64,000 nucleotides of DNA from Zizania palustris (Eukaryota; Streptophyta; Magnoliopsida; Poales; Poaceae). The stretch is from assembly GCA_019279435.1 (NCBI GenBank), contig JAAALK010000086.1, positions 5,657,589 through 5,721,588 on the forward strand. The letters run 5' to 3'. The position numbers were made by a program, and so were the translations under genes. The notes under the pieces are model-generated. The model saw nothing but the letters and a program-made list of their open reading frames with translations, was not told the DNA's origin and did no database searches. Positions 1-11,650 of the stretch are shown here, one piece after another (positions within the stretch are counted from its first letter, which is position 1; every line of letters begins with the position of its first letter).

Positions 1-157
1 TTTCCACTATAGGTCAAAGAACATTAATGTGTGTTATCATTGGATTCATGATGTGTTGAGTTTAAGCAAATGCAATTTGAGAAATTCTACACCGATGACA
101 ATGGAGTTGATATGTTGACTAAAGTGATGACAAATGCAGCTTGTTGGTATGATTGTT
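1..157 (+). pseudogene. Copia element X: RNase H C-terminal remnant
   Basis: This is the last stretch of a Ty1/copia polyprotein whose upstream part lies outside the window. One frame reads like the RNase H tail motif 'KHI.VRYH.IRD' (here NINVCYHWIHD); a second frame then reads YTDDNGVDMLTKV, the usual copia ending 'HTDDNxADxLTK'. The change of frame near base 70 and the following stops show decay. It is followed by a purine-rich tract and a TG-starting LTR, which fits a pol 3' end. The lineage cannot be fixed, but this tail differs from copia A and copia E. Confidence 0.7.
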
Positions 158-198
158 GAAAGGCAGTGAGGTCTTCCATGATGTCAGGAGAGGGAGTT

Positions 199-358
199 TG
201 TTGGGCTAAATCTCTCCACATGAAGTCTCATTTCTCGGCCCACTTTTGTCCAGAAGTCTAACTTTTATGAAGCCATTGGTTCATCTCTTGATCAACAATT
301 AAGATTGCTCTAGTCTTATAAGTAGAATGAAAACCCTAGCCTCTACTTGGGAGAGATT
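199..358 (+). repeat. Copia element X: 3' LTR, left part
   Basis: It begins TGTTGGGC directly after the purine-rich tract at about 186-198 and carries a TATA-like TATAAGTAG near 318. Copia A interrupts it at 359. The continuation is inferred at 21945-22672. No target-site duplication of A is visible (AGATT before, GGTGG after), so the joining of the two parts rests on context. Confidence 0.5.
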
Positions 359-1702
359 TGAGGAGCCATGTTGAAGATCATGGGCCTCATGGCTCTAGAA
401 GTGATGAGTAATTGTCAACAAAAGTCAAAGAGAGAGACGAAGAGGGGATGAGATCTGTCGTGTCTTAGGCTGCGTGTTACTCAGGTACACGGATGGCGAG
501 CGACTGCCGGGCAGATGGGCCGCGGAGTCGGGCCAGCCTAATCCAGGTACCTGATGTGAAGACAGTAGATGCTTTATCGGTTTTGACGTAAAACCGACGC
601 ACCTATCCAGACCGCTCATCGGAGATCCGACAGTCCTGAAGCGAATCCATAACTACTACGGAAGCTCCGCATCAGGACAATCTACCTTTAATTAGGATTT
701 TACTATTTTGCCCTTTGGGCTCACGTCTGTATTTCACAGTCTGTACCCTAGGGGTATTTGCGTCATTTCTAGTTTTTAAATTGCCTATAATAGGCCATGT
801 ATACCCTAGGGTTTCACAAACTCATCCACTTTCAATGAGTTCACTTTACCAAAATTCCAGAATTTGCTCTTGTTATTCCACTGTTTTTCCTTTTTCCTAG
901 GATTCTTCGCTGCCCAGTGAGTTTTCTCCACTGTCATTCGCTATTTCGGTTCCGGAGCAAGCGACTAGCGCCGCATCTCGCATCTAGCCTCTCACGCGTA
1001 CAGCGTCCTGCGCTACGATGACTTTCGGTTGCGCCTCCTGCACAGCGAGGGAGCAACGCGCATGAACCTGGCGGTGCGTTCAGAGTGAAGGGCCTTTAGA
1101 CCGGTTCGCTCGTGCATAGGGAAGGCGCAAGGAGCTTCGGATGGAGGCAACTCTGGGTACAGGAAGGCAATGCTTCGTCGCGCATGGCTTCTAGAAGGAT
1201 CTGTTTCAGTGCCCTGGAGCAATCAGTGCACGCCAGGTGTTTGGCTGAATGCACATGAGAATAGGAGACAACAATAGAATAGTAAACTCTTTCTTCCTCG
1301 ATTCTCGTGCATTGTTGTTTATCTCTGAATATTCTAGAATAGATTAATTAACTGCAAGCAATTTTTATTTACTACATTTATTTGGTCAAAATTAAATGCG
1401 TTAAATACTGTGCTTATTTCATATCTATCAGAATAGCTTTGAACTGTGTACGTTTTCTCGACACTTGATGATTTGCATGTTTATTCCGTGAATGTTGGTT
1501 GATTTTCCTTTAAACACTGTGGTGGTGTCTTTTAATTTGGACACCGGCCATTTTATTAGGCTATATTATTTTAGTGCTTGTGATTTGTTTTGGTTCTGCT
1601 GATTGTCTGTTGAGGTGCGTTGGGTATTGGGAGAAGGCCATTGATTCGAAATAATTTTTAGGCGCACATTCACCCCCTCTGGTTGCTACTCTCGGTCCTA
1701 CA
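359..1702 (+). repeat. Copia A 5' LTR
   Basis: It starts TGAGGAGCCATG and ends GGTCCTACA, matching the ends of the copy at 20498-21944. A TATA-like TATAATA lies at 786-792; the 3' copy has TATAAAA at the matching place. It is about 100 bp shorter than the 3' LTR because it has only one copy of an internal segment. Confidence 0.88.
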
Positions 1703-1704
1703 AG

Positions 1705-1716
1705 TTGTATCAGAGC
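1705..1716 (+). other. Copia A primer binding site
   Basis: TTGTATCAGAGC, two bases after the 5' LTR, is the usual TGGTATCAGAGC complement of initiator Met-tRNA with one change. It primes minus-strand synthesis in copia elements. Confidence 0.8.
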
Positions 1717-1767
1717 GAGGTTAGGGTTTTTCTATACCTTAACCGGTTCTAACTCAAAGTAGCGATC

Positions 1768-4060
1768 ATGACTTCTTCTGGAAAGGTCCCGTCCCGTCTC
1801 TTGAGGTCTTTGGCTATAACTATTGGAAGACTCGCATGTGATCCTATCTATTGAGATAGATCTCAAGGATATGGGATATGTGTGTTCATGCCACATTCAC
1901 TGTGTTTCAGGGTGTTGAGCGTACTACCCCTGAGATAGTCACTCTACATGACCTGAACAACAAGGTAGTGAACATTTTATTTTCTGGTTTAGGCCCCAAC
2001 GAGTTTGAGCGTGTTAGCCATCTCAATACTACTCGAGAGATCCGGGCTACCCTCTAGGTACACCATGAGGGGATAGCTCACGTGAAGGCTAGGCTCTATC
2101 AGACCTACCGGCGTGAGTATGAAAATTTCTCATAGAAGCTGGGAGAGACTATCGAGGCTTTGTTTGGTCACTTTCAGTCAATCATTAACAAGCTTCAGGC
2201 CAGCAAGGCCGATCATGATCAGCTGGTCTCAGATCATGAACATGCTTTTCAGCAAGCTCAAGGCCTCAGAGGTTGACATCCAGTTGAGATCAAATCTCAC
2301 TAGTTCTGGATCACAAACCCTAGCCCTTGCGACACCTTCTGCTGATCCTGCTTCTTTGAGTTGTGCTTTGTCCTCTTTGATGTCTATCACTGATGACCAA
2401 TTTAATTTGCTAGGAGATGATAAACTATGTCTTTTCAATAGCCGGATTCGTCGTGTCTATGACAAGAGGATGTTCAAACGACATGACACAAAACATGGTT
2501 GTTTTGATTCTGGTGATCCAAGTCATTTCATCGCCGACTGCCCCAAGCAGAACACACATAAGAAGGGAACCGATGGTGGCTCCTATGATTCCAACATGCA
2601 CGACATCTCCACCTTCACCAAGGGCAAGCCCAAAATGAAGTTCTTTTGAAAGGCCTTGAAGGATTACCGACGCGAGAACAAGAAGCGAGACAAGACCTTC
2701 TTTGATGAGATGGAGAGAAGCTACTCCAAGAGATCATCCTCTTCTTCCTCTTCATCAAGTTCAAACGATGAGGAGATCGTGATCAAGAAGAGGAAGGACA
2801 AGGATGATCTAGTGGGCCTCTGCTTCATGGCCTTCGGGGATAAGCCGAAGACTCACTCGCACCATAGCTGAAGATCCCGCAAGAGCGTCTACTAAATGGC
2901 TCTTGGGGATAAAGAAGATAAGGGCTCCTCTGACAACTCCAACGACGACGACGACGAGAAGGTATCTTCATATGAATGAGAAGTCGTTGAATTACTTGAA
3001 GTGAATCATTAGGATTTGAAATATTAGGAGAAACTGCTTAGAGGGGCTAAGAAGAGGATAGATGAGCTTGAGAGTGAGCTTGCTATGGCCAATAACAAGA
3101 TTAAGAGTCTATCTTATTTCCCTTGTTTGGGTGAGAGCTGTGAGTGCCCTAACTATGAGGTACTATTGTGTGACCTAACAACTCTGAAGTCCAGGTACAC
3201 TAAGAGGGTAGATTAGAGAGACACTTTGGCCACTGATCTTGAAAGTACTCAGTTGGAGCTAAAAGATGCTCATTCATCGTGCCTTGTAGAGACTGCCCAT
3301 CCCACTTATATGACATAGCTGACCTGAGAGTGAAGAGTGATGAGCAGTCGGGCGATCTAGAGAGAGTTTGTGCTGAGTTAGAGAAGATTAAACTTGAGCT
3401 TGAGGCTCTGTCAGTTCCACCCACTGTCTGTGAGAACTGCTTGTCTCTGAGGTTGGAACTCATCAAGATGAAAGCTTAAAAGTCTATTCAAGTTGATGGA
3501 GAGTGTGAGATCTGCTTGTCTCAAGTGGAGTTGCTAGGTTCCTTGAGAGAGGAGCTAGCTGATGCTCAGAACAAGAACTCTTACCTCCGTCAAATCCCGA
3601 GTTGGGTGAGTGCCAGAGAGCCACAGCTCGGCATGATGATCTAGTAGTTCAAGAGGAAGGATGGGTATGGAGTAGGTTACACCTACACCAAGGTTGACTT
3701 TGAGAGTGCCTTGAGCTGTGCAGTGGAGTGGAGTAAGATGACTCCAGAGCAGAGATATCCCAAGACTCACTCCACTGAGTCTTTTCAGGCCTGTTAGCCT
3801 AAGGATGGAGTGTTCCAAGAACAACCTAAAGCTCCACCCAAGAAACCTATTTGGATCCTGAATCCCAAGAACCTCCACACTTCTCTTGACTTTCTACCTA
3901 GACCCTCTCACACCAAAGAGCCAACACCCAACACCACCAAGCCCAATTAACCCAAGCCTCAATGACATCCCAAGAAGCCGACCTATCATTGTGAGTTATG
4001 TCAGAGAGATGGGCATCTTGCAAGTTCTGCTTCAAGAGGAAGCGGGTTGAGAGAGCAAAG
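1768..4060 (+). pseudogene. gag: Copia A gag (nucleocapsid/capsid), broken
   Basis: The likely start is the ATG at 1768 (reads MTSSGKV), 65 bp after the LTR. It is spread over several frames: capsid-type helical region at about 1900-2300, a first zinc knuckle near 2497-2540 whose second cysteine codon is now Ser, then a Lys/Ser/Glu-rich region ending in CFMA (2650-2830), a long coiled-coil-like region (2990-3600), and a second knuckle near 3982-4040 (CELC, GH, C) broken by a one-base shift. The CFMA region and coiled-coil region also occur in copia E, which supports one family type. Several in-frame TAG stops. Confidence 0.75.
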
Positions 4061-4419
4061 AGAGCTTTAGGTGGGTAGGAGCAGTTCTACCAGTAGGGTG
4101 GTAGATAGAGAGAGGCTAGAGGCTAAGGCGTGGCATGTAGGTCTTGGTATAGGAGACGACTTTCGTGCCCGTGCTCCGGAGGGTGGTTTTTGTTCCGGCA
4201 GAGCTCCAGGTCATTCTAGATACGACTTTGGACCTCATTGCCATGACTCTAGGAAGTATAGAGGACCATGCTTTGAGCCGCATTTTGGTCAAAACACTTA
4301 CACGTCTTACTGATTTCCTTCTTTTGAGTAGATGGCTCGACACTGGTTTAGCACTTTTGCTAAACCTGGCGTCGGACCGTTTGATCCCCCTTATGACCAT
4401 TGATTTTGCAGGATCGAGG

Positions 4420-5600
4420 TCTGAAGGACATATGGATCATGGATTCAGGATGCTCTCGCCACATGACATGACATCGCAGATGGTTCTCTAGCCTCACTTT
4501 CCCGAGCTCCAAGGAATACATAACCTTCGGGAACAATGGTCAAGGGAAGGTACACAGTTTTGGCTTAATTCAGATTTCTGAACATTTCTCCTTGAAGAAT
4601 GTTGCTTTGGCTGGAAATTTGGGCGTTAATTTTGTTTCTGTTTCGCAACTTCTTGAGGAGGGTTTAGAGGTTCATTTTAAGAAGGGCATGTCTTCTGTTG
4701 TTGATTCTAAAGGATCTTTGGTTTGCCATATCTTACCTTTTGGTAAGGTTTTTCACATTGATTTCTCTAGTTCTTTTGGCCCTTCTCGTTGTTTGATTGT
4801 TGGATCCTCCTCTGAGCTCTAGAGGTAGCATAGGAGGTTAGGTCATTTGGGCTTTGATTTGCTAGTCAGATTAAGCTCTACGGACCCCATCCGAGGATTT
4901 CCCAAGCTTAAGATGGAGAAGGATCTAGTTTGCCGTCCCTGTCATCATGGGAAGATGGTTTACGCTTCTCACACACCTGTGACTCAGGTGATGACTTCGT
5001 ACCCGGGAGAGCTATTACATATGGATACTATTGGTCTAGCTCAGGTACGTTCAGTCTGTGGGAAGTGGTATACGCTTGTGATTGTTGATGACTTTTCTAG
5101 ATTCTTGTGGGTTTTCTTTTTGGAGTCTAATGATGAGGCTTTTTAGTTTGTTCATGACCTAATCCTGAAGCTGAAGAATGAGAAAAATGGTCGGATGCGA
5201 GCAATTCGCTCTGACAACGGTTCTGAGTTCAAGAATTCTCAGTTCATCAGCTTCTGTAGTGATCAGGGTCTTGAGAACCAGTTTTCTGCCCCTTATACAC
5301 CCCCACAGAACGTCGTTGTGGAACGAAAGAACCGCACACTGGTAGAGATGGCCAGGACGATGCTCGATGAGCATAGGACTCCTAGGCGCTTTTGGGCTGA
5401 AGCTATGAACACGACTTGCTATCTAGCCAACCGCATTTTTCTTAGAGCTTAATTAGGTAAGACTTCATATGAGTTGCAGTTTGGCAGACAGCCCAAGGTG
5501 AGCCATTTGCGAGCGTTTGGCTGCAAATGCTTTCTGCTCAAGAAGGGAGGGCATTTTGACAAGTTTGAGTCTCATTGCTAGGATATAGTCTTTCTTTGTT
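4420..5600 (+). pseudogene. pol: Copia A protease and integrase, broken
   Basis: The protease active site DSG is read at about 4440 (IMDSGCSRHM). Then come the pre-integrase HRRLGH motif (near 4825), the zinc-binding CRPCHHGK (4935), and the integrase core: first Asp in HMDTIG (about 5020), second Asp codon at 5213-5215 (SDNGSEF), Glu codon at 5321-5323 (VVERKN). The last two are 36 codons apart, so the DD35E spacing is kept. Breaks include stops near 4822, at 5144-5146 and near 5450. The usual QNGVVERKN reads QNVVVERKN here. Confidence 0.85.
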
Positions 5601-7236
5601 ATGCTTTGCATTCTCGAGGCTTCCGTGTTTGGAACCTCGATTCCCAGTAGCTTGTCGAGACGTGTGAGGTTTCTTTTGATGAGTCCATGCCTTCTCTTAC
5701 TCCTTCTTTTGAGCTTTCTGGTGATGATGAGCTTGGAGAGTACATCTTTGAGGAAGATGATGAGAATCCCGTTGTTGATGAGGGTGGGCCTTCTACACAG
5801 CCTGTAGATCCCACACCTTCTGAGACTTCGACTGAGGATGAGGGAGGACCTCTGATCACTACTTCTAATTCGATCGAGCCTCCTTAGTCGAGTCCAGAGG
5901 TGCCAGCTGTTGACTCCGGTGAGGTGACATCTGATCACCAAGGATCCCGAGTAGTTCAGCGTGATCACCCCTCAGAGCTTTTCATCGGTGATCTCACTAT
6001 GAGATCTTTGCGTTCTCAGGCTGGTTCACTCGCTGTTTTTGCCGAGTCTAATTTTGTTTCCACCTTTGAGCCTAGAGAGGTTGCTCACGCTTTATCTTAT
6101 GCAAATTGGATAAATGCCATGCAAGAAGAGCTTGAAAATTTTGTTTGCAATCGGGTTTGGACACTAGTTGAGCTGCCACCAGTATGCAACCCCATAGGCA
6201 CCAAATGGGTGTTTAAGAACAAGCAAGGTGAAGATGGGGTTGTGGTGCGCAACAAAGCTCGATTAGTTGCCCAGGGTTTTTGCCAGAAATAAGGTATTGA
6301 TTTAGAGGAGACTTTCGCCCCTGTTGCCATATTGAGTCCATTCGCATACTTTTGGCATTTGCTGCTTCGAAATGTTTTAAGCATTTTCAAATGGATGTCA
6401 AGAGTGATTTTATGAACGGGTACATAGAAGAGGAGGTCTATGTTAGGTAGCCCCCATTTTGAAAACCCTAAGTTTCCTCGACATGTTTTCAAGTTGCAGA
6501 AAGCTTTATATGGTCTGAAGCAAGACCCATGGCTTGGTATGATCATTTAAAGCAACTTTTTTTGGGGAACGACTTTGTGATGGGTTCTGTGGACAAAATT
6601 CTTTTCTTTCTAAGAGTTGGCACTGATTTCCTGATTCTCAGATTTGGGTGGATGACATTATTTTTGGTGGTTATACTAATGAGCTTGTGTCCAAGTTTTC
6701 TGAGCAGATGCACAGCGAGTTCGAGATGAGCCTCATGGGTGAGCTCAAGTACTTCTTAGGGCTCCAGATCAAGCAGTCCAAGGATGTCATCTTCATCCAC
6801 TAGAGCAAGTACACGCGGGACATGCTGAAGAAGTTCGACTTCGGTGGAGAGCTGAAGCCTCAAATGACCCCCATGGGTACATCTGGGGGTCTGGACAAGG
6901 CTGAGAATGGCGTCAAGGTCAACGAGAGACAGTATCGAGGGACGATTGGATCACTGTTGTACCTGATGGCGATGAGACCGGACATTCAGTTCACCGTGGG
7001 ATTGTACGCGCGCATCCAATCTTCACCACACGCATCTCATCGGTAGGCTGTCAAGCACATTTTCAGGTACCTTACCTATGTGCCTGATCTCGGTCTTTAC
7101 TATTCATCATCATCATCTCTTGAGTTATCTGGCTTTTTCGATGCTGATTTTGGTGGGTGTCAGTTGGATCACAAGTCGAATTCTGGTACTTGCCAGTTTC
7201 TCGGTTCTTCGCTTGTTTCTTGGTCTTCGCATAAAC
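5601..7236 (+). pseudogene. pol: Copia A reverse transcriptase and start of RNase H, broken
   Basis: An acidic linker (5690-5890) leads to the RT entry motif WINAMQEEL (about 6105), GTKWVFKNK (6200) and ARLVAQGF (6255). The catalytic YVDD reads WVDD (6645-6656), a two-base change that should harm activity. Later motifs are EFEMSLMGE (about 6720), FLGLQIKQS and IGSLLYL (about 6950). A TAG at 7045-7047 replaces the Gln present at the same place in copia E. RNase H begins near 7130 (FFDADFGGC) and is cut at 7236 by Tat element B1; it resumes at 18746. Confidence 0.85.
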
Positions 7237-7241
7237 AATAT
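7237..7241. other. Target-site duplication of B1 (left)
   Basis: AATAT here and again at 18741-18745 immediately flank the TG...CA ends of B1. The 5-bp perfect duplication fixes the element limits. Confidence 0.92.
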
Positions 7242-7736
7242 TGTTGGCACAAAAGTTGCACCAACAGGTTCTTTGAGATCAAGAATGAACAAACCAAGAG
7301 TTTGTGCTTTAGGGATGCCTCGAACCTCCGAGTCGGATAATAGTTCGAGTAGTCCGAGCAGGTGTATTGAATAATTTGTCCCGGGATCCCTTTTACAGGG
7401 TAAAGAGGGGGGTATTTATAGGTAAAAATGCGTAAAGAAAAGACCTAATTACCCTTAACTTACAACCGACATAGTGAGAACTATTCGGTGCTAGGAACGG
7501 GGTTATGGAGGGCCAAACATTATAAGGTAGATAGATAAGCCAAACGTCTTATCACTCTTGTCCTCAGACTTTAGGGCCTTTGCCTTCCGTTTGGAGGGGT
7601 CATCGGGGCTTCACATCGCTGCACCCTTTGGCTTGGCGCCTCTACCTCCGAACGACTGCTCCCTAGCTTCGGAGCTCTTCTCAACTCCTGGAGTATTAAT
7701 CTTTAAGTCCTGGAAATGGAGTAATTTCCCCCAACG
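7242..7736 (-). repeat. B1 left LTR (3' LTR of the element)
   Basis: It pairs with 18247-18740. It begins TGTTGGCAC; its inner end reads CAACG where the partner has CAACA. The minus-strand TATAAATA near 7411-7420 is intact in this copy. Confidence 0.92.
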
Positions 7737-8126
7737 GTAGCCCCTCGAATACGCCTCTCTGCAGTTAACCTGTTTAGAAAGAAGGCAGTATACGGAAGGA
7801 ACATTTCTATTTTTTGAGACTTAAAGGGAATTTGGACATGTTACAACTAAACAGAGGACTTCGAACCCAAAGCGTTCGAACCTCTCCCTTCGGGCTCCTA
7901 TGCAATGGGAACACGCACTGGGAAGAGAACGGTTTCGGAGCGCAAACGTCGTGAAGAGTCGTTTGATTATAGCCGTTACGGCTCAAATAACCGTTATACT
8001 CTGTAAAAGGTAACGGTTGATTTTTACGGCGGTTGCTCACCGTTCCAGTTGCTGGACCCACTTGTCAGTGATAGAATCCGAACCTGCAGTGCGAAAGCGA
8101 TCGAAGAGTAGCGCTAGACGAGCGGT
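7737..8126. other. B1 leader between LTR and antisense gene
   Basis: On the minus strand the bases next to the LTR (GAGGGGCTAC) are the likely polypurine tract. The rest shows no supportable gene and probably holds upstream control sequence for the plus-strand gene. B2 has a stretch in the same position. Confidence 0.45.
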
Positions 8127-8133
8127 TATAAAA
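8127..8133 (+). promoter_or_regulatory. TATA box of the B1 antisense gene
   Basis: TATAAAA lies about 100 bp upstream of the ATG at 8228 and reads towards the antisense gene. The second Tat element has TATAAAAA at 27135, also upstream of the homologous ATG. The shared position supports a real promoter separate from the LTR. Confidence 0.55.
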
Positions 8134-8227
8134 GGGAAAGACAAGGATTAACCGAGGCTTTTTACCGCATCCAGTATTTCGTGATCCACTTTCTCCAATT
8201 CTTCAACTTCTTGAGCATCCGAGCAAA

Positions 8228-9122
8228 ATGGTGAGAACTAGCCACACCACTCCGACAGCAGCCAGCACCCTAGCGCAGAGGCAGGCGTGGGCTGCCTCGG
8301 CGGCTGCGGCAATGGTGGGGACTTCGGGCGGCGCTTGGCCCAAGAATCCTCGGGAGCTCCGTCCACCCTCCAAGAAGAAGATCACCCAAAGCTTTCTCAT
8401 CGGCCAATCCGTGAGCACCGCCAAATCCATTGAAGAGGCCGTGAGTGGGAAGCTGGGCACTGGATTGAGGACTCGAGTCCCCGGGCCAGAATTAACTCCA
8501 AGGCCGCGAAGCGGGGAGGTGGTGGTCTTCGAAGCATTCTTCGAAGCAGGCTTGGGGCTTCCAGCCGTGGACTTCTTGGCAGAGGTACTAGACCTGTTCC
8601 ACATAACCTTACCTCAGCTGTCTCCCAATGCCATCGCACGCCTAGCCGTCTTCGAATGGGCGCTCCGGGCGGAAGGATGCGAGGGGCGCTTCGAAGTCTT
8701 CGCTGCGACCCACGAGGCCATATGCCAGCCGAAGCCACAGGACGGGCCCAGGGATTCTAAGGTGACCATAGTTTTCGGCAGCGTCAATTTCCATCTGCGG
8801 AGGGAGCACGCCCTTCGCTTTCCTGCAAAGGCCATTAATGACAGATGGTACACCAATTGGATACTTCGGTGGTTTTACGCCGAAGTCGGAGAGGTCTCCC
8901 CCCTCGCAGGTCCTCTCCAGGAGATTTGGTTCCGGAAGGAGGCGGAGATCTCTCCGAACCCTAGCCTGCTCTCGACGAGGCTAGGGCTGCTCACTTCGGT
9001 GGCTCACCGCATGAGTATGCGGGATCTAGCCGAAGAGTTTATCGCCCTTCGGATCCCTCCCCTCGGAGCTAACTGGCCGATCGTGTTTCAAGAATCTTCG
9101 GAGGGAGGTCCTCGAACCCTAG
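8228..9122 (+). CDS. B1 antisense gene, exon 1 (Transposase_28-like protein)
   Basis: A 298-codon open exon from ATG 8228 to a likely splice donor AG|GTAAGG at 9122/9123. The protein starts with an Ala-rich segment, then a region typical of the plant 'putative gypsy type transposon' family (Pfam Transposase_28): GEVVVFEAFFEAGLGLP, then LSPNAIARLAVFEWALRAEG, then WYTNWILRWFYAE. It has no known enzymatic function and no DDE-type catalytic set that I can see; the family name is historical. It lies on the strand opposite gag-pol, as in other Tat elements. B2 has the same exon at 27274. Its function is not known. Confidence 0.8.
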
Positions 9123-11240
9123 GTAAGGCTTCACTCCCTACAATGTTGTATTAGACGAAGGAAATAATTATACTTATGACACCGTACCTTTCTCTCTCAA
9201 CGGCTCCTTTGGTGTTGGCTCCGAAGGACATAACCCGGGCCGCCGAACGAGTTCTCGGAGCCCCTTCGGCGGCTAAAAAGCAACGGAGGCTAGAGCTAGT
9301 GGGAAGCTGGGAGCGTTCCAATAGAGTGTGGGAAGCTCTCGGCGCGGAGCCCCCTCTTCTTCCCGATTTCAACCCGACCGGAGCTCCTGGCTGATGACGA
9401 AGACCTAGGGGAGGTCCCCCCTGGAGCTTCTGTTGGGGAGGAAGCAGATGTCCCGCCGGTTCTTCCTACGCCCGTTGTTGTACACGAGGAATCAAACTCC
9501 GAGACTCCCAACTCACCCACACCGGGGGTGGTTATGGCAGAAGTCGTGGTTCCGTTGGGAAATGCGGAGGAGAGTGCTTCCGGAGATGACTTCGCTGACA
9601 TCCTTCAGGAGTACGAAGTCCTGGAGGATCCGGAGATCCTGCCTCACGAGGCCCCCGAAGGTACTCCTCGAAGCTCCTGCCCTGGCTAGTACCTGCAACT
9701 TTTTCCCTGCTAATATGCTTATTAATTTTGTTGACCAAGCAGGTACCTCTACGGGTGTCGATGCCCAGGGAGCGCCCGAAGCCCCTTCGCCTTCGGGGGT
9801 CGTGGCCCGGGCGGACCCCCCTGCTTCTTCAGATGCTCCCTGCTTGGCAGCGGAGAATGTACCCGTTGGAGCGAATTTGGCGATGGAGGTTGACCCTGCG
9901 GTGTCGGCTTCGGCAGTTGAGGTTGCCTCTGTTGTCGTGCCTCTCGCCGGAGGGGTAGCCATCGGCGACCGAGGTACTCCGGCTTCGCCCGCCACGTCTG
10001 TCTTCATGCCGGGGAGGGGCAAGAGCTTATCCAGCCTCGCCCTTCTTCCTGGCCTCGCTAAAACCTCCGTCGGCAATTCGGAGGATGAGGCCGCGGCTGA
10101 CGACCACCAAGCCCTGTCTTGGCTGCCTCTGCTGGCTCCGTTCTTGGGGCAGCGGGAAGACCTCCGGAGGCTCATGGAGCCCCTGGCAGAGAAGAGCCAG
10201 GATATCGCCAACTCGGACTTGGTCTCCGTTTTGAGCGAGACAGCGGCTCCGACGCTCAACACAGCCCTCGAAAGGGCTGCCCTTCAGGTATGAAAAAACA
10301 CCATAGCTACTTCGAATTAGCGAACATCAGTACTTTGGTACTTACTTGTTCTTTTGTAGCAATTTGTTCTTGCTAGAGCGGCAGCAACTTCTAGTGAGGT
10401 TGAGATCAACCGCCTCAAAAGGAAGGTTACTACCCTCCAGACCACTCTTAACAATTCCAACGAGAGATCCATCAGGTTGGAGGAGGAAGTCCTGGTGGAA
10501 CGGAGGGCCAGGGCAGCGGCCGACGAAGCTCTTCAGACGGCGAGACAAGACAACGACGCGCTCCGCTCCTCAGCCAAAGAGGTCGAAGCTGAGCGCATTG
10601 TTCTTCGGGCGGAGGTCGAAAGGCTCCGTCGAGAAGCGGCTGCTTCGAGCGCGCAATTGGTGAAGCTCCAAGGAGGTCTTAGCCAAGCCATGGCCCAAAA
10701 AGCTCCTTAATACTCCAGGTGGCCGAGGTATCTGCAACTGCTGCAGGGCTAGAAGCGGCAGAGAGGAGGAACGCTAGTATGGCAGACCATACCTTGGAAG
10801 CCCTTCAGGGTACCTTGGAGTACTTCGGTACTATGTGCCCCTCGTCTTCTGCTGCGGTCCACGAACCCCTCGATCGGAAGCTGAAAAGGATCCAGGTGGC
10901 TTCATCGTTGATGATGAACTCCGGCGTTCGGTACGGAGAAATCTCCGGGCAGTGTGCTGGCATCGGGGTTCTCAGCCACCTCGAGTCCCTCTAGATCCCC
11001 CTCGGCTCAGTCGGAGGTTCGAGCCCTGGAAGCTTTGCCTCCGACGACTTGCTGCACCCATCCTCGGATGTAGCCTTGGCCTGGGAAGCCTTCCGATCAA
11101 TTTGGAAGACGGACCACAAGGCTGCGGCCAACGCTTGGATTGACGAAGCTCGCCGGCAGAAGCAGGCGCAAACAAGGCCACCACTTCCTGCTTCGCCAGC
11201 TCCTGTCGTTCCTGCTCCGCCAGCCGACCCGCAGGTCTAG
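9123..11240 (+). pseudogene. B1 antisense gene, introns and exons 2-4, damaged
   Basis: Intron 1 starts at 9123; its acceptor is not certain (about 9190-9240). Exon 2 runs to 9660, with a frame change near 9390. Intron 2 is 9661-9742 (GT...AG, phase 1). Exon 3 is 9743-10287. Intron 3 is 10288-10359 (GT...AG, phase 0). Exon 4 starts at 10360 and encodes a heptad-rich coiled coil (about 10400-10700) and an alanine/proline-rich tail ending at the stop 11238-11240, with frame changes near 10708 and 10990. Introns 2 and 3 match B2 in place and phase. The acidic, low-complexity middle plus coiled coil suggests a structural or adaptor protein rather than an enzyme. Confidence 0.65.
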
Positions 11241-11341
11241 CTTTTTAGGGTTATTATGTATGCGAAGTCTTGTAAAGCCCTTTTTATTAATGGAAAAGCT
11301 ATAAACAAGAAACTTGTCTTGGGTGTTCTGTTCTTTTTTAG

Positions 11342-11650
11342 GTTTTGTCATGCCCTTCGAGCCCTGACCTCGAATTATTGGAAATTACTGATGAGCTCCA
11401 AAAGGAGTGGGCAAACCTTGAAGGTTTAAGGCCTTACCGCCGTTCTCGCTTCTCTGTTCCTCGTGGAGATGGAGGGGAGGTAACCTTTGAAGTTTGCCAA
11501 GACGTCTTAGCTTATATTAAAGAGGAGGAGAAGGCGGAGGTATCCTCGTCTTCCGAACCTATGGACTGGTCCGACTCGGAGTACCGGGCCAAAGATCCCG
11601 CGGAGGCTGACTCCAAAAGGCTCTTGACATGGGCGGATCTTCAAGAATAG
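11342..11650 (+). CDS. B1 antisense unit, terminal exon or second ORF
   Basis: An open frame after a pyrimidine-rich stretch ending TTTTTTAG (11334-11341), so it may be a last exon spliced from a donor near 11232 (CCGCAG|GT), or a separate ORF. The protein is acidic, with LEITDELQKEW near its start and YIKEEEKAEV in the middle; a basic tail with stops runs on to about 11790 and ends GLRFFLGLD. B2 has a degraded homologue at 30309-30780 ending GLRFLLGLD, so this segment was maintained in the lineage. Its role is unknown. Confidence 0.5.
   Translation, partial: VLSCPSSPDLELLEITDELQKEWANLEGLRPYRRSRFSVPRGDGGEVTFEVCQDVLAYIKEEEKAEVSSSSEPMDWSDSEYRAKDPAEADSKRLLTWADLQE

Noticed and set aside
1703..1720. 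tRNA gene at the PBS
   Set aside because: Only the 12-18 bases complementary to a tRNA 3' end are present; no cloverleaf.
9513..10262. 249-codon minus-strand ORF in B1
   Set aside because: A shadow of antisense gene exons 2 and 3; it has no domain and is not matched in B2.
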